NCBI RefSeq assembly: GCF_001982635.1
Contig: NZ_MKFI01000002.1
Span: forward strand, 795,313-859,312
DNA length: 64,000 bases
Source: Bradyrhizobium mercantei
Lineage (GTDB): Bacteria > Pseudomonadota > Alphaproteobacteria > Rhizobiales > Xanthobacteraceae
Direction: 5' to 3'
In this document: in pieces, positions 35,766-43,755 of the stretch
Layout: each line of letters opens with the position of its first letter
Numbering within the stretch: the stretch's first letter is position 1
The notes under the pieces: model-generated
What the model was told of the DNA's origin: nothing
The model's database searches: none
Seen by the model: the letters and a program-made list of their open reading frames with translations, nothing else
Translations under genes and position numbers: made by a program

Positions 35766-36086
35766 CTAGTTGCGCAGGCTGTAGGCCGAGCCGCGATGGA
35801 CGACGGTCGGGGCCGGACGCGCCAGATGCGCCGCCGCGGCCGAGATCAGCTTGATATCGCAGGGAACATTCCGGACCTCCGGACGCGCCGTCTGCTCCAT
35901 CGCGTCGACAAGCGCCGTCAGCCAGCGGCGGTCCATGCCACCTGCCCGGCCAAGCCCCAATCGCGCGGTCTGAAACTCCTGAGCCATCGACGCCGTATCT
36001 TCCCTGAGCGAAGACAACCCGGAATCCGCCGGGTCGTTCCCGCCAACCTGCCGCAAAAGAAATTGCGGAGGTGTGATCTGCTTCAC
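35766..36086 (-). CDS. Hypothetical protein, unknown function
   Basis: Up to 106 residues from GTG at 36086, or 72 residues from ATG at 35985 (MAQEFQTARLGLGRAGGMDRRW). It has balanced amino-acid use, a helical-looking middle (RRWLTALVDAMEQTARPEV) and the end VHRGSAYSLRN. The opposite strand is also open, but its protein is Arg-rich and unlike a real gene. No family is recognised. The start is uncertain; the coding call rests on composition only. Confidence 0.45.
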   Translation of the reverse strand: MKQITPPQFLLRQVGGNDPADSGLSSLREDTASMAQEFQTARLGLGRAGGMDRRWLTALVDAMEQTARPEVRNVPCDIKLISAAAAHLARPAPTVVHRGSAYSLRN

Positions 36087-36120
36087 AGAGGTCTGGTCCG
36101 GACTGTCGTAGTGGTCCGGA

Positions 36121-36243
36121 ATGACCCGAGAAACGCACCAGACGATGTTGGACCCGCAGCGCGACCTCGCGACCGACTACGCCCTGATTGCCACCGGCGT
36201 GGCGGCCGCCTTGATCGCGCTCGCCTTCCTCATCCTGATCTGA
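36121..36243 (+). CDS. 40-residue single-helix membrane peptide, Flp-pilin-like C-terminus
   Basis: A 40-residue open frame with an N-terminal hydrophilic part (MTRETHQTMLDPQRDLATD) and a C-terminal hydrophobic helix beginning YALIATGVAAALIAL. The segment DYALIATGVAAALIA resembles the conserved helix start of Flp-type pilins (E-Y-x-L-I-A), but the glutamate is replaced and no pilin machinery is nearby. A weak GGTCCGG lies upstream. It could be a stand-alone micro-membrane protein. Coding status is inferred from composition. Confidence 0.45.
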   Translation: MTRETHQTMLDPQRDLATDYALIATGVAAALIALAFLILI

Positions 36244-36402
36244 GGAGCCGAGGCCAGCAGCGACTTCGCTCCTGGTTGGGCGCAGCAGCCCGGCAAAAGG
36301 TTCAGGCTGCGTCGAATTTTTACCAACGACATTGCTGACCGGCCCGCCCGCCGCCCGGTTGCGGGCAAAACCCCGTCAAGCGGAATGCATCCGGCCGTCC
36401 CG

Positions 36403-36428
36403 GATTCACACATCGTGTTGTGTGAATC
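36403..36428. repeat. Perfect 10-bp inverted repeat upstream of dnaB
   Basis: GATTCACACA, a 6-base spacer, then TGTGTGAATC. It lies about 110 bases before the dnaB start in a 292-base gap and has no T-run. It is the only marked structure in this gap (36244-36535); the rest shows no gene. Confidence 0.5.
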
Positions 36429-36535
36429 GTGCATAAGAAACATCCGTCCTTTCGCTTCGTGCCGGGCTGGCGCTTGATCGCCGCCCCACATCCGAAAATC
36501 TCAGTAACGACGAAATCAGAAGAATAAGCTCGTCC

Positions 36536-38038
36536 ATGGCCTTGATTGATTCGAACGTCCACAAGCTCGCGCCCGACGCCGCATCGCCGACCTATCGGAG
36601 TGCGCCGCACAACATCGAAGCGGAACAGAGCCTTCTGGGTGCGATTCTAGTCAACAATGACGCGTTCTACCGCGTCTCCGACTTTCTGGAGCCGAAGCAT
36701 TTCTTCGAGCCGCTGCACCAGACGATCTACGAGACCGCAAGCTCGCTGATCCGGATGGGCAAGGTCGCGACTCCCGTGACCCTGAAGACGTTCCTGCCGG
36801 CCGATACCGACATCGGCGGCATGACGGTCAGCCAATACCTCGCCCGCCTCGCCGCCGAAGCGACCACCATCATCAACGCGCAGGATTACGGCCGCACCGT
36901 TTACGACCTGAGCCTGCGGCGCAATCTGATCCAGATCGGCGAGGACATCGTCAACGTCGCCTACGATGCGCCGGTCGATTTCGCGCCGCGCGCGCAGATC
37001 GAGGACGCTGAACGGCAGCTCTACAGCCTCGCTGAAACCGGCCGCTACGATGGCGGCTTCCAGCGCTTCGCGCAGGCGCTGACGATTGCCGTCGACATGG
37101 CGGCGAAGGCGTTCCAGCGCGACGGCAAGCTGTCGGGCATCTCGACCGGCCTGCGCGACCTCGACGCCCGCATGGGCGGCTTGCAGCCGTCCGACCTCAT
37201 CATCCTCGCCGGCCGCCCCGGCATGGGCAAGACCTCGCTTGCCACCAACATCGCCTACAACATCGCCAAGGCCTATGAGGGCGAAGTCCAGCCGGACGGC
37301 ACCACCAAGGCGATCCACGGTGGCTCGGTTGGCTTCTTCTCCTGCGAAATGAGCGGCGAACAGCTCGCCACCCGTATTCTCGCCGAGCGCACCGGCATCC
37401 CCTCGAGCTCGATCCGCCGCGGCGGCATCTCCGAGCTCGATTTCGAGAAGATCCGCGACTGCTCGATCGAGCTGCAGTCGCTGCCGTTCTATGTCGACGA
37501 AACCGGTGGTCTCTCGATCTCGCAGCTGACCGCCCGCGCCCGGCGGCTGAAGCGCCAGAAGGGCCTCGACCTGATCGTGATCGACTACATCCAGCTGCTG
37601 CAGGGTTCGGGCAAGAAGGGCAACGACAACCGCGTCCAGGAAATCACCGAGATCACCACCAATCTGAAGGCGCTGGCGAAGGAGCTGAACGTTCCGATCA
37701 TCGCGCTGTCGCAGCTCTCGCGTCAGGTCGAAAACCGCGACGACAAGCGGCCGCAATTGTCCGACCTGCGTGAATCAGGTTCGATCGAGCAGGACGCCGA
37801 CGTCGTGATGTTCGTGTATCGCGAGGAATATTACCTCGCCAACAAGGAGCCGCGCCCCGGCACCCCCGAGCACGAGAAATGGCAGATGGAAATGGGGCTC
37901 GCCCACGGCAAGGCCGAAGTCATCATCGGCAAGCAGCGCCACGGCCCGACCGGCACGGTCGATCTGCACTTCGAAGCCAGCGTGACGCGCTTCGGCGACC
38001 TCGCGCCCGACGGTCAGGTTCCGGATCGCGCTTATTGA
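36536..38038 (+). CDS. dnaB: Replicative DNA helicase
   Basis: A 500-residue hexameric helicase that unwinds the chromosome at the fork. The N-terminal DnaB domain (PHNIEAEQSLLGAILVNND, residues about 24-42) and the RecA-like C-terminal domain are complete: Walker A GRPGMGKTSLA (about 222-232), Walker B LDLIVIDYIQLLQG, and the DnaB4 motif LSQLSRQVENRDDKRPQLSDLR. No intein is present, as the usual insertion sites are uninterrupted. alr follows after 48 bases. Confidence 0.97.
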   Translation: MALIDSNVHKLAPDAASPTYRSAPHNIEAEQSLLGAILVNNDAFYRVSDFLEPKHFFEPLHQTIYETASSLIRMGKVATPVTLKTFLPADTDIGGMTVSQYLARLAAEATTIINAQDYGRTVYDLSLRRNLIQIGEDIVNVAYDAPVDFAPRAQIEDAERQLYSLAETGRYDGGFQRFAQALTIAVDMAAKAFQRDGKLSGISTGLRDLDARMGGLQPSDLIILAGRPGMGKTSLATNIAYNIAKAYEGEVQPDGTTKAIHGGSVGFFSCEMSGEQLATRILAERTGIPSSSIRRGGISELDFEKIRDCSIELQSLPFYVDETGGLSISQLTARARRLKRQKGLDLIVIDYIQLLQGSGKKGNDNRVQEITEITTNLKALAKELNVPIIALSQLSRQVENRDDKRPQLSDLRESGSIEQDADVVMFVYREEYYLANKEPRPGTPEHEKWQMEMGLAHGKAEVIIGKQRHGPTGTVDLHFEASVTRFGDLAPDGQVPDRAY

Positions 38039-38086
38039 CCGGTGGCCGCGGTTGAACGCTGCAAGGCGCCCGCGTACAACTGAACC

Positions 38087-39391
38087 ATGAACATCGTGAC
38101 CGACGCGAAATCGCAGCTAACGCCCGACGCTAATCTGCTGGCGGCCCATCCGGCCGCCACCGGCATCCTGACCATCGACCTCGACGCCATCATCGCCAAC
38201 TGGCGCAAGCTCGAGAAGACCGCGGTACCGGCCGAATGCGCCGCCGTGGTCAAGGCCAACGCCTATGGCTGCGGCGCCGAGCAGGTCTCGCGCGCGCTGG
38301 CCAAAGCCGGCTGCAAGACCTTCTTCGTCGCCTCCGTTGATGAGGCTGCCGTGGTGCGCGCGGCGGTTCCGCAGGCGACGGTGTATTCGCTCGGTGGCTT
38401 CTTCCAGCAGACCGGCGATGCCTACGCCAAGATCGACTGCAAGCCCGTGATCGGTGATCTCAACGAGCTCGCCGAATGGGACGTGTTCTGCCGCCGCTCC
38501 GGCTGGTCCGGAGGCGCGGCCATCCATATCGACACCGGCATGAATCGCCTCGGCCTCACCGTCAGCGAAGCGCAGGGCATCATCCCGCGGATCAATGCCG
38601 GCGATCACGGCATCACGCTGGTCATGAGCCACCTCGCCTCCGCCGAATTGCTCAACAATCCCGCGAATGCAAAACAGCTTGCGAGCTTCCGCGAGATTGC
38701 GAGCCTGTTCACCGGCGTCCCGGCGTCGCTGGCAAACTCTTCCGGCGTGTTCCTCGGCGCCCAATTCCAGTTCGAGATGGTGCGGCCGGGCTGCGCGCTC
38801 TATGGCGTCAATCCGACGCCGGAGGCCGACAACCCGATGCAGCCTGTGGTCGACCTCAAGGCGCGCATCGTCCAGATCCGCAACATCGATCGCGGCGAGA
38901 CCGTCGGCTATGGCGGCACCTGGACCGCGCGGCGGCCAACCCGGCTTGCGATCGTTTCCGCCGGCTATGCCGACGGCTATTTCCGCGCCGCCAGCGCCAA
39001 TGACGGCACCCGCGGCGCCGAGGTCGTGGTCGCCGGCAAGCGCTGCCCGATCGCCGGCCGCGTCTCGATGGACCTGATCGCGGTCGATATCACCGACCTC
39101 GACAAGAACGCCGTGCGCCGCGGCCACATGGTGACGCTGATCGGCGAAGGCATCACGGTCGACGAGGTGGCGCATCATTTCGGCACCATCGGCTATGAGG
39201 TGCTGACCAGCCTCGGCCGCCGCTTCGTGCGCATTTACAAGGGCGGCGACGCGGTCGCAGCGGCCAGCGCTCCTGTCGCCGATAGCGCCGACGCCACCGC
39301 CGGAAAGAGCGAGCCGGCCGCCACGCAAGCCGCGCCTCCGGCCTTCCCGACGGCAGAGCCCGCGGCGCCGCCGCCATTGCCGTCCGCCTGA
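38087..39391 (+). CDS. alr: Alanine racemase
   Basis: A 434-residue PLP enzyme that interconverts L- and D-alanine for peptidoglycan. The PLP-lysine is residue 56 in AVVKANAYGCG; the second catalytic base, a tyrosine, is in ETVGYGGTW (about 270-278). The beta-barrel and C-terminal domains run to about residue 385. The last 45 residues are Ala/Pro-rich (ASAPVADSADATAGK ... ending PPLPSA), an unusual disordered extension. The dnaB-alr order is common in bacteria. Confidence 0.95.
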   Translation: MNIVTDAKSQLTPDANLLAAHPAATGILTIDLDAIIANWRKLEKTAVPAECAAVVKANAYGCGAEQVSRALAKAGCKTFFVASVDEAAVVRAAVPQATVYSLGGFFQQTGDAYAKIDCKPVIGDLNELAEWDVFCRRSGWSGGAAIHIDTGMNRLGLTVSEAQGIIPRINAGDHGITLVMSHLASAELLNNPANAKQLASFREIASLFTGVPASLANSSGVFLGAQFQFEMVRPGCALYGVNPTPEADNPMQPVVDLKARIVQIRNIDRGETVGYGGTWTARRPTRLAIVSAGYADGYFRAASANDGTRGAEVVVAGKRCPIAGRVSMDLIAVDITDLDKNAVRRGHMVTLIGEGITVDEVAHHFGTIGYEVLTSLGRRFVRIYKGGDAVAAASAPVADSADATAGKSEPAATQAAPPAFPTAEPAAPPPLPSA

Positions 39392-39421
39392 CGAACCGCC
39401 TCGTCGCGATTGCACGTGCGC

Positions 39422-40192
39422 ATGAAGATCGCGACCTTCAACATCAACAACGTCAATCGCCGGCTGCCGAACCTGCTGCGTTGGCTGAAGGCGGCGAAGC
39501 CCGATGTCGTCAGCTTGCAGGAGCTCAAGGCTGATGACGCCGAGTTTCCCGTTGCCGCGATCGAGCAGGCCGGCTACGGCGCGGTCTGGCAGGGACAGAA
39601 GACCTGGAACGGCGTCGCGATCCTGGCGCGCAAGGCCGAGCCGGTCTTGATCCGCACCGCCCTGCCCGGCGACACCGCCGATCACGAGGCGCGCTACATC
39701 GAGGCCGCGGTGCGCGGCATCGTCGTGACCAGCCTCTATCTGCCGAACGGCAATCCGCAGCCCGGACCGAAATTCGATTACAAGCTCGCCTGGTTCAAGC
39801 GGCTGCGGGCGCATGCCGCCAAGCTGCTCAAGCAGGATGTCCCCGTGGTGCTCGCCGGCGACTACAATGTCGCGCCGACGCCGTTCGACATCTATCCGAC
39901 GAAGTCCTGGGACAAGGACGCGCTGATCCAGCCGAAGAGCCGCGCCGCGTTCAAGGCGCTGGTCGACCAAGGCTGGTGCGATGCGATCCGCACGCTGCAT
40001 CCGGATCAACAGATGTTCACCTTCTGGGACTACAAGCGCCAGCGCTGGCCGCGCGATGCAGGCCTGCGGCTCGATCATCTCCTGCTCAGCCCGCAAGTGG
40101 CGCCGCGGCTATTGAAAGCCGGCGTCGACCGCGACCTCCGCGGCGAAGACGGCGCCAGCGACCACGCACCGGCATGGGTCGTGTTGAGGTGA
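39422..40192 (+). CDS. xth: Exodeoxyribonuclease III
   Basis: A 256-residue Xth/ExoIII-type AP endonuclease and 3' exonuclease of base-excision repair. Metal and catalytic motifs: KIATFNINNVNRRL (residues 2-15), LQELKADD (about 33-40), the GDYNVAP Asp-Asn pair (about 146-152) and the final SDHAP His (about 246-250). ATG at 39422 is preferred to the TTG at 39410. It stands 30 bases after alr and is followed by a repeat-filled gap. Confidence 0.95.
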   Translation: MKIATFNINNVNRRLPNLLRWLKAAKPDVVSLQELKADDAEFPVAAIEQAGYGAVWQGQKTWNGVAILARKAEPVLIRTALPGDTADHEARYIEAAVRGIVVTSLYLPNGNPQPGPKFDYKLAWFKRLRAHAAKLLKQDVPVVLAGDYNVAPTPFDIYPTKSWDKDALIQPKSRAAFKALVDQGWCDAIRTLHPDQQMFTFWDYKRQRWPRDAGLRLDHLLLSPQVAPRLLKAGVDRDLRGEDGASDHAPAWVVLR

Positions 40193-40228
40193 TGGATTTG
40201 GGTATCGCGCTCGCACCCCAATCACTCT

Positions 40229-40349
40229 GTCGTCCCGGAGAAGGCCGGGACCCATAACCACCGCTTTGGATTGTGAAAGGGATCGCGGCCCCAGCATCGC
40301 GCAACGATGAGCTTTCGGGGTAATGGGTCCCTGCTTTCGCAGGGACGAC
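40229..40349. repeat. Palindromic intergenic repeat D (GTCGTCCC ends)
   Basis: Begins GTCGTCCCGGAGAAGGCCGGGACCC and ends with GGGTCCCTGCTTTCGCAGGGACGAC (locations 40229-40254 and 40325-40349). Both ends are hairpins, and the outer bases form inverted ends. The pattern matches the element C family in layout but differs in sequence. No coding potential. Confidence 0.7.
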
Positions 40350-40389
40350 GAGGAGGACGGGTCTCGATTCAAGACGCCAAACACGCGGT

Positions 40390-40491
40390 GTCATCGCCCG
40401 CGAATGCGGGCGATCCAGTATTCCAGAGACGGCTGTGCTTGAGCCGATGGGCCGCGGCGTACTGGATCGCCCGGTCAAGCCGGGCGATGAC
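40390..40491. repeat. Palindromic intergenic repeat C (single copy)
   Basis: A 102-base element opening with GTCATCGCCCG, containing GATCCAGTATTCCAGAGACGG and ending with a second hairpin around CGCCCGGTCAAGCCGGGCGATGAC. The same element is present four more times in tandem at 60744-61334. The two ends are inverted copies of each other. Confidence 0.8.
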
Positions 40492-40608
40492 CGATGGGGA
40501 TGAGGACGCAGCCTCTAAGTCTCGCGACATGATTTGCCCGAGGCTGACGCGAGGGCTTGCGCCATCGGGCAAATCAGTGGCATGGCCGATTGCCAGCGGA
40601 GCGCGCAG

Positions 40609-41334
40609 ATGGGCTTTCTCTTCGTCCTCATCGTCGGCCTGGTCGCCGGTACCATCTCCGGCATCGTCGGCACCGGCTCGTCGATCATGCTGATGCCGGT
40701 CCTCGTCTATCAGTACGGGCCGAAGCAGGCGGTACCGATCATGGCGGTCGCCGCCGTGATGGCCAATCTGTCGCGCATCCTGGCCTGGTGGCGCGAGGTC
40801 GACTGGCGTGCCTGCGTCGCCTATTCGATCACCGGCATTCCGGCCGCAGCCCTCGGCGCGCGCACCCTGCTCGCGCTGCCCTCGCGCGCAGTTGATATCG
40901 CGATCGGCGTGTTCCTGATCGCGATGGTGCCGGTGCGGCACTGGCTCGCCAAACACAAGCTGAAGGCCAATCTCTGGCACCTGATGATCGGCGGCGCGCT
41001 GATCGGCTATCTCACCGGCATCGTGGCCTCGACCGGCCCGCTCAGCGTGCCGCTGTTCCTGTTCTACGGGCTCAGCAAGGGTGCGTTCCTCGCCACCGAG
41101 GCGGCAAGCTCGCTCGGACTCTATGTCAGCAAGTCGGTGACGTTCGAGCGCTTCGGCGCGCTGACGCCTGATATCGCAATGAAGGGCCTGATCGCCGGCG
41201 CCTCGCTGATGGCCGGAGCCTTCATCGCCAAGCGCTTCGTGCTGCAACTGAAGCCGGAGGCGTTCCGCCTGATCATGGACGGCATCATGCTGGCGGCGGG
41301 CGTGTCGCTGTTGTGGTCGGCTGTCGGGGCGTAG
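40609..41334 (+). CDS. TauE/SafE family sulfite exporter / permease
   Basis: A 241-residue membrane protein with about eight hydrophobic segments. The N-terminal motif MGFLFVLIVGLVAGTISGIVGTGSSIML is typical, as is the second half repeat in GYLTGIVASTGPLSVPLFL. This family exports sulfite, sulfonates or other organic anions; the substrate is unknown here, as no sulfur gene is near. ATG at 40609 places the first helix at the N-terminus; an alternative ATG at 40582 adds nine residues. No operon partner. Confidence 0.86.
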   Translation: MGFLFVLIVGLVAGTISGIVGTGSSIMLMPVLVYQYGPKQAVPIMAVAAVMANLSRILAWWREVDWRACVAYSITGIPAAALGARTLLALPSRAVDIAIGVFLIAMVPVRHWLAKHKLKANLWHLMIGGALIGYLTGIVASTGPLSVPLFLFYGLSKGAFLATEAASSLGLYVSKSVTFERFGALTPDIAMKGLIAGASLMAGAFIAKRFVLQLKPEAFRLIMDGIMLAAGVSLLWSAVGA

Positions 41335-41424
41335 GGCCAACCTTTTGCCGGTGACGCGCACGCCTGACGCTTTCCGTGCTAATGGATGTCGCGGATTCGA
41401 AACCACCGTTGCATCAATCCCATC

Positions 41425-42906
41425 ATGGCCAAATCCACCCTCTCCTTCGTCTGCCAGAACTGCGGCGCGGCGTATAATCGCTGGCAGGGCAAATGCGACT
41501 CCTGCGGCGAGTGGAACACACTGGCCGAGGAAGACACCACGGGCTCGGTGCCAGTCTCGATCCGCAGCAAGCGCAAGGGGCGGACGTTTGCGCTGGAATC
41601 GCTCTCCGGCAAGACCCAGGACGCGCCGCGGCTGTCGTCGGGCATGACCGAGCTCGACCGTGTCACCGGCGGCGGCTTCGTCCGCGGCTCGGTGCTCTTG
41701 GTCGGCGGCGATCCCGGCATCGGCAAATCCACGCTCCTGACGCAAGCCACCTCCATGATGGCGCGCGCCGGCCACCGCGCGGTCTATATCTCCGGCGAAG
41801 AGGCGGTCGCCCAGGTGCGGCTGCGCGCCGAGCGGCTCGGGCTTGCGGATGCGCCGGTGCAGCTCGCCTCCGAGACCTCGGTCGAGGACATCGTCTCGAC
41901 CCTGTCGGAAGGCGCGGTGCCGCGGCTGATCGTGATCGATTCGATCCAGACCATGTGGACCGACACGGTGGAATCGGCGCCGGGGACGGTGACGCAGGTC
42001 CGCGCCTCGGCGCAGGCGCTCATTCGCTTTGCCAAGAAGACGGGCGCGGCGATCATCCTGGTTGGCCATGTCACTAAGGACGGCCAGATCGCCGGTCCCC
42101 GCGTGGTCGAGCACATGGTCGATGCGGTGCTGTCGTTCGAGGGCGAAGGCTCGCAGCAGTTCCGCATCCTGCGCTCGGTGAAGAACCGGTTCGGCGCGAC
42201 CGACGAGATCGGCGTGTTCGAGATGACCGGGCTCGGCCTGAGCGAGGTCACCAACCCCTCGGAATTGTTCCTCTCGGAGCGCGAGCTCGGCAGCCCCGGC
42301 ACGGCCGTGTTCGCCGGCATCGAGGGCACGCGCCCGGTGCTGGTCGAGTTGCAGGCGCTGGTGGCGCCGACCTCGCTCGGCACGCCGCGCCGCGCCGTGG
42401 TCGGTTGGGATCCGAGCCGGCTGTCGATGGTGCTGGCGGTGCTCGAGGCGCATTGCGGCGTCAAATTGTCCGGACATGACGTCTATCTCAATGTCGCCGG
42501 TGGCCTGCGCATCCAGGAACCGGCCGCGGACCTTGCCGCCGCCGCCGCGCTGGTGTCCTCGCTGGTGAATGCGCCGTTGCCGACGGATGCGGTCTATTTC
42601 GGCGAGATTTCGCTGTCGGGCGCGATCCGGCCGGTGGCGCAGACCCCGGCCCGGCTGAAGGAAGCCCTCAAGCTCGGCTTCGGCCGCGCCATCCTGCCCG
42701 AATCGGCCCGCGGCGAACCGGGTGGCGATATGGGGCTCTCGCTTAACAGCGTCGGCAATCTGACCACGCTGGTCGCCGAAATCGCCGCGCGCGGAACGCC
42801 CCGCGGCGGTCGGGCTGCGCCTCGGGACGACCAAGACAGCTCCGGAGGCGCTGATAAGGCTGGGAAAAATGCCACACCGGCCCGATTCCGTCGCGAGACC
42901 ACCTAA
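41425..42906 (+). CDS. radA: DNA repair protein RadA
   Basis: A 493-residue RadA (Sms) recombination ATPase that promotes branch migration. A C4 zinc finger (CQNCGAAYNRWQGKCDSC) opens the protein, the RecA-like core has Walker A GDPGIGKSTL (about 94-103) and the RadA-specific KNRFG motif (about 253), and a Lon-like domain follows to about 450. The tail is charged and likely disordered. ATG at 41425 is chosen because MAKSTLSFVCQNC matches the family; an upstream frame adds 13 residues. Confidence 0.96.
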   Translation: MAKSTLSFVCQNCGAAYNRWQGKCDSCGEWNTLAEEDTTGSVPVSIRSKRKGRTFALESLSGKTQDAPRLSSGMTELDRVTGGGFVRGSVLLVGGDPGIGKSTLLTQATSMMARAGHRAVYISGEEAVAQVRLRAERLGLADAPVQLASETSVEDIVSTLSEGAVPRLIVIDSIQTMWTDTVESAPGTVTQVRASAQALIRFAKKTGAAIILVGHVTKDGQIAGPRVVEHMVDAVLSFEGEGSQQFRILRSVKNRFGATDEIGVFEMTGLGLSEVTNPSELFLSERELGSPGTAVFAGIEGTRPVLVELQALVAPTSLGTPRRAVVGWDPSRLSMVLAVLEAHCGVKLSGHDVYLNVAGGLRIQEPAADLAAAAALVSSLVNAPLPTDAVYFGEISLSGAIRPVAQTPARLKEALKLGFGRAILPESARGEPGGDMGLSLNSVGNLTTLVAEIAARGTPRGGRAAPRDDQDSSGGADKAGKNATPARFRRETT

Positions 42907-43094
42907 AGCGGGCGTGACGTCACAGCCCCTCGCCGCTATACATCCGGCGCGCGGGACAGGTGGCGCTCCGGCCTTGCCGGATGCCCCCAATGCGCCTCAG
43001 TTAGGACGGCACCGACTTTGCCGATTCGCGAGAGCTCTTCACAGCGTAAGCCCTTAACAGCGTACCGAAACGTACCAGCGGACCTGACCAGCCG

Positions 43095-43730
43095 ATGCCC
43101 GTAACAATACTCGATCTCGTCCTGCTCGGCGTGATGCTGATCTCGGGCCTGCTTGCCATGGTGCGCGGCTTCATGCGCGAGATCCTGTCGATCGCGGCCT
43201 GGGGCGCCGCCGCCTTGGTCACGCTCTACGCATTCTCGAAGCTGCTGCCGACCGCCAAGACCTACTTCAACAACGACACGGTCGCCGCCGTGGTCGTGGT
43301 CGCCGGCGTCTTCATCGGCACGCTGATCGTGGTCTCGATCGTCACGGTGCGGATCTCGGACATGATCCTGGATTCCCGGATCGGCGCGCTCGACCGCACC
43401 CTCGGCTTCCTGTTCGGCCTCGCCCGCGGCCTCTTGATCGTGGTCGTGGCGTTCATGTTCTTCACCTGGCTGGTTCCCGACAAGCAGCGGCCCGACTGGG
43501 TGACCGGGGCGAAGTCCCGCGTGGTGCTGCAGGGAACCGGGGATTGGCTGATGTCGCTCTTGCCTGACGACCCCGAGAACACCATCTTAAAGAAGTTCAA
43601 GAAGAATAAGCCAGACGACGATTCTGCGGCCGATACCAACGATCAGGCGACGCCGGCGTCGGGTGATGGCTATAGCAAACCTGCGCGTGACAGCTTGAAA
43701 AAGCTGATCGAGAAACCCGCGGGCCGATAA
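43095..43730 (+). CDS. cvpA: CvpA family membrane protein
   Basis: A 211-residue inner-membrane protein of the CvpA family. Four hydrophobic segments lie within residues 5-130 (LDLVLLGVMLISGLLAMVRG; AAVVVVAGVFIGTLIVV; LLIVVVAFMFFTWLV). The C-terminal 60 residues are charged and probably cytoplasmic. CvpA proteins affect envelope homeostasis and purF-linked phenotypes such as colicin V production in E. coli. The gene stands 25 bases before purF, as in E. coli. Confidence 0.9.
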   Translation: MPVTILDLVLLGVMLISGLLAMVRGFMREILSIAAWGAAALVTLYAFSKLLPTAKTYFNNDTVAAVVVVAGVFIGTLIVVSIVTVRISDMILDSRIGALDRTLGFLFGLARGLLIVVVAFMFFTWLVPDKQRPDWVTGAKSRVVLQGTGDWLMSLLPDDPENTILKKFKKNKPDDDSAADTNDQATPASGDGYSKPARDSLKKLIEKPAGR

Positions 43731-43755
43731 ACTATTTGGGCCCTTACGAGAGGCG

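Noticed and set aside
36177-36491. 104-codon minus-strand frame upstream of dnaB
   Set aside because: Spans the palindrome at 36403-36428 and the plus-strand micro-protein, with no convincing start or composition.
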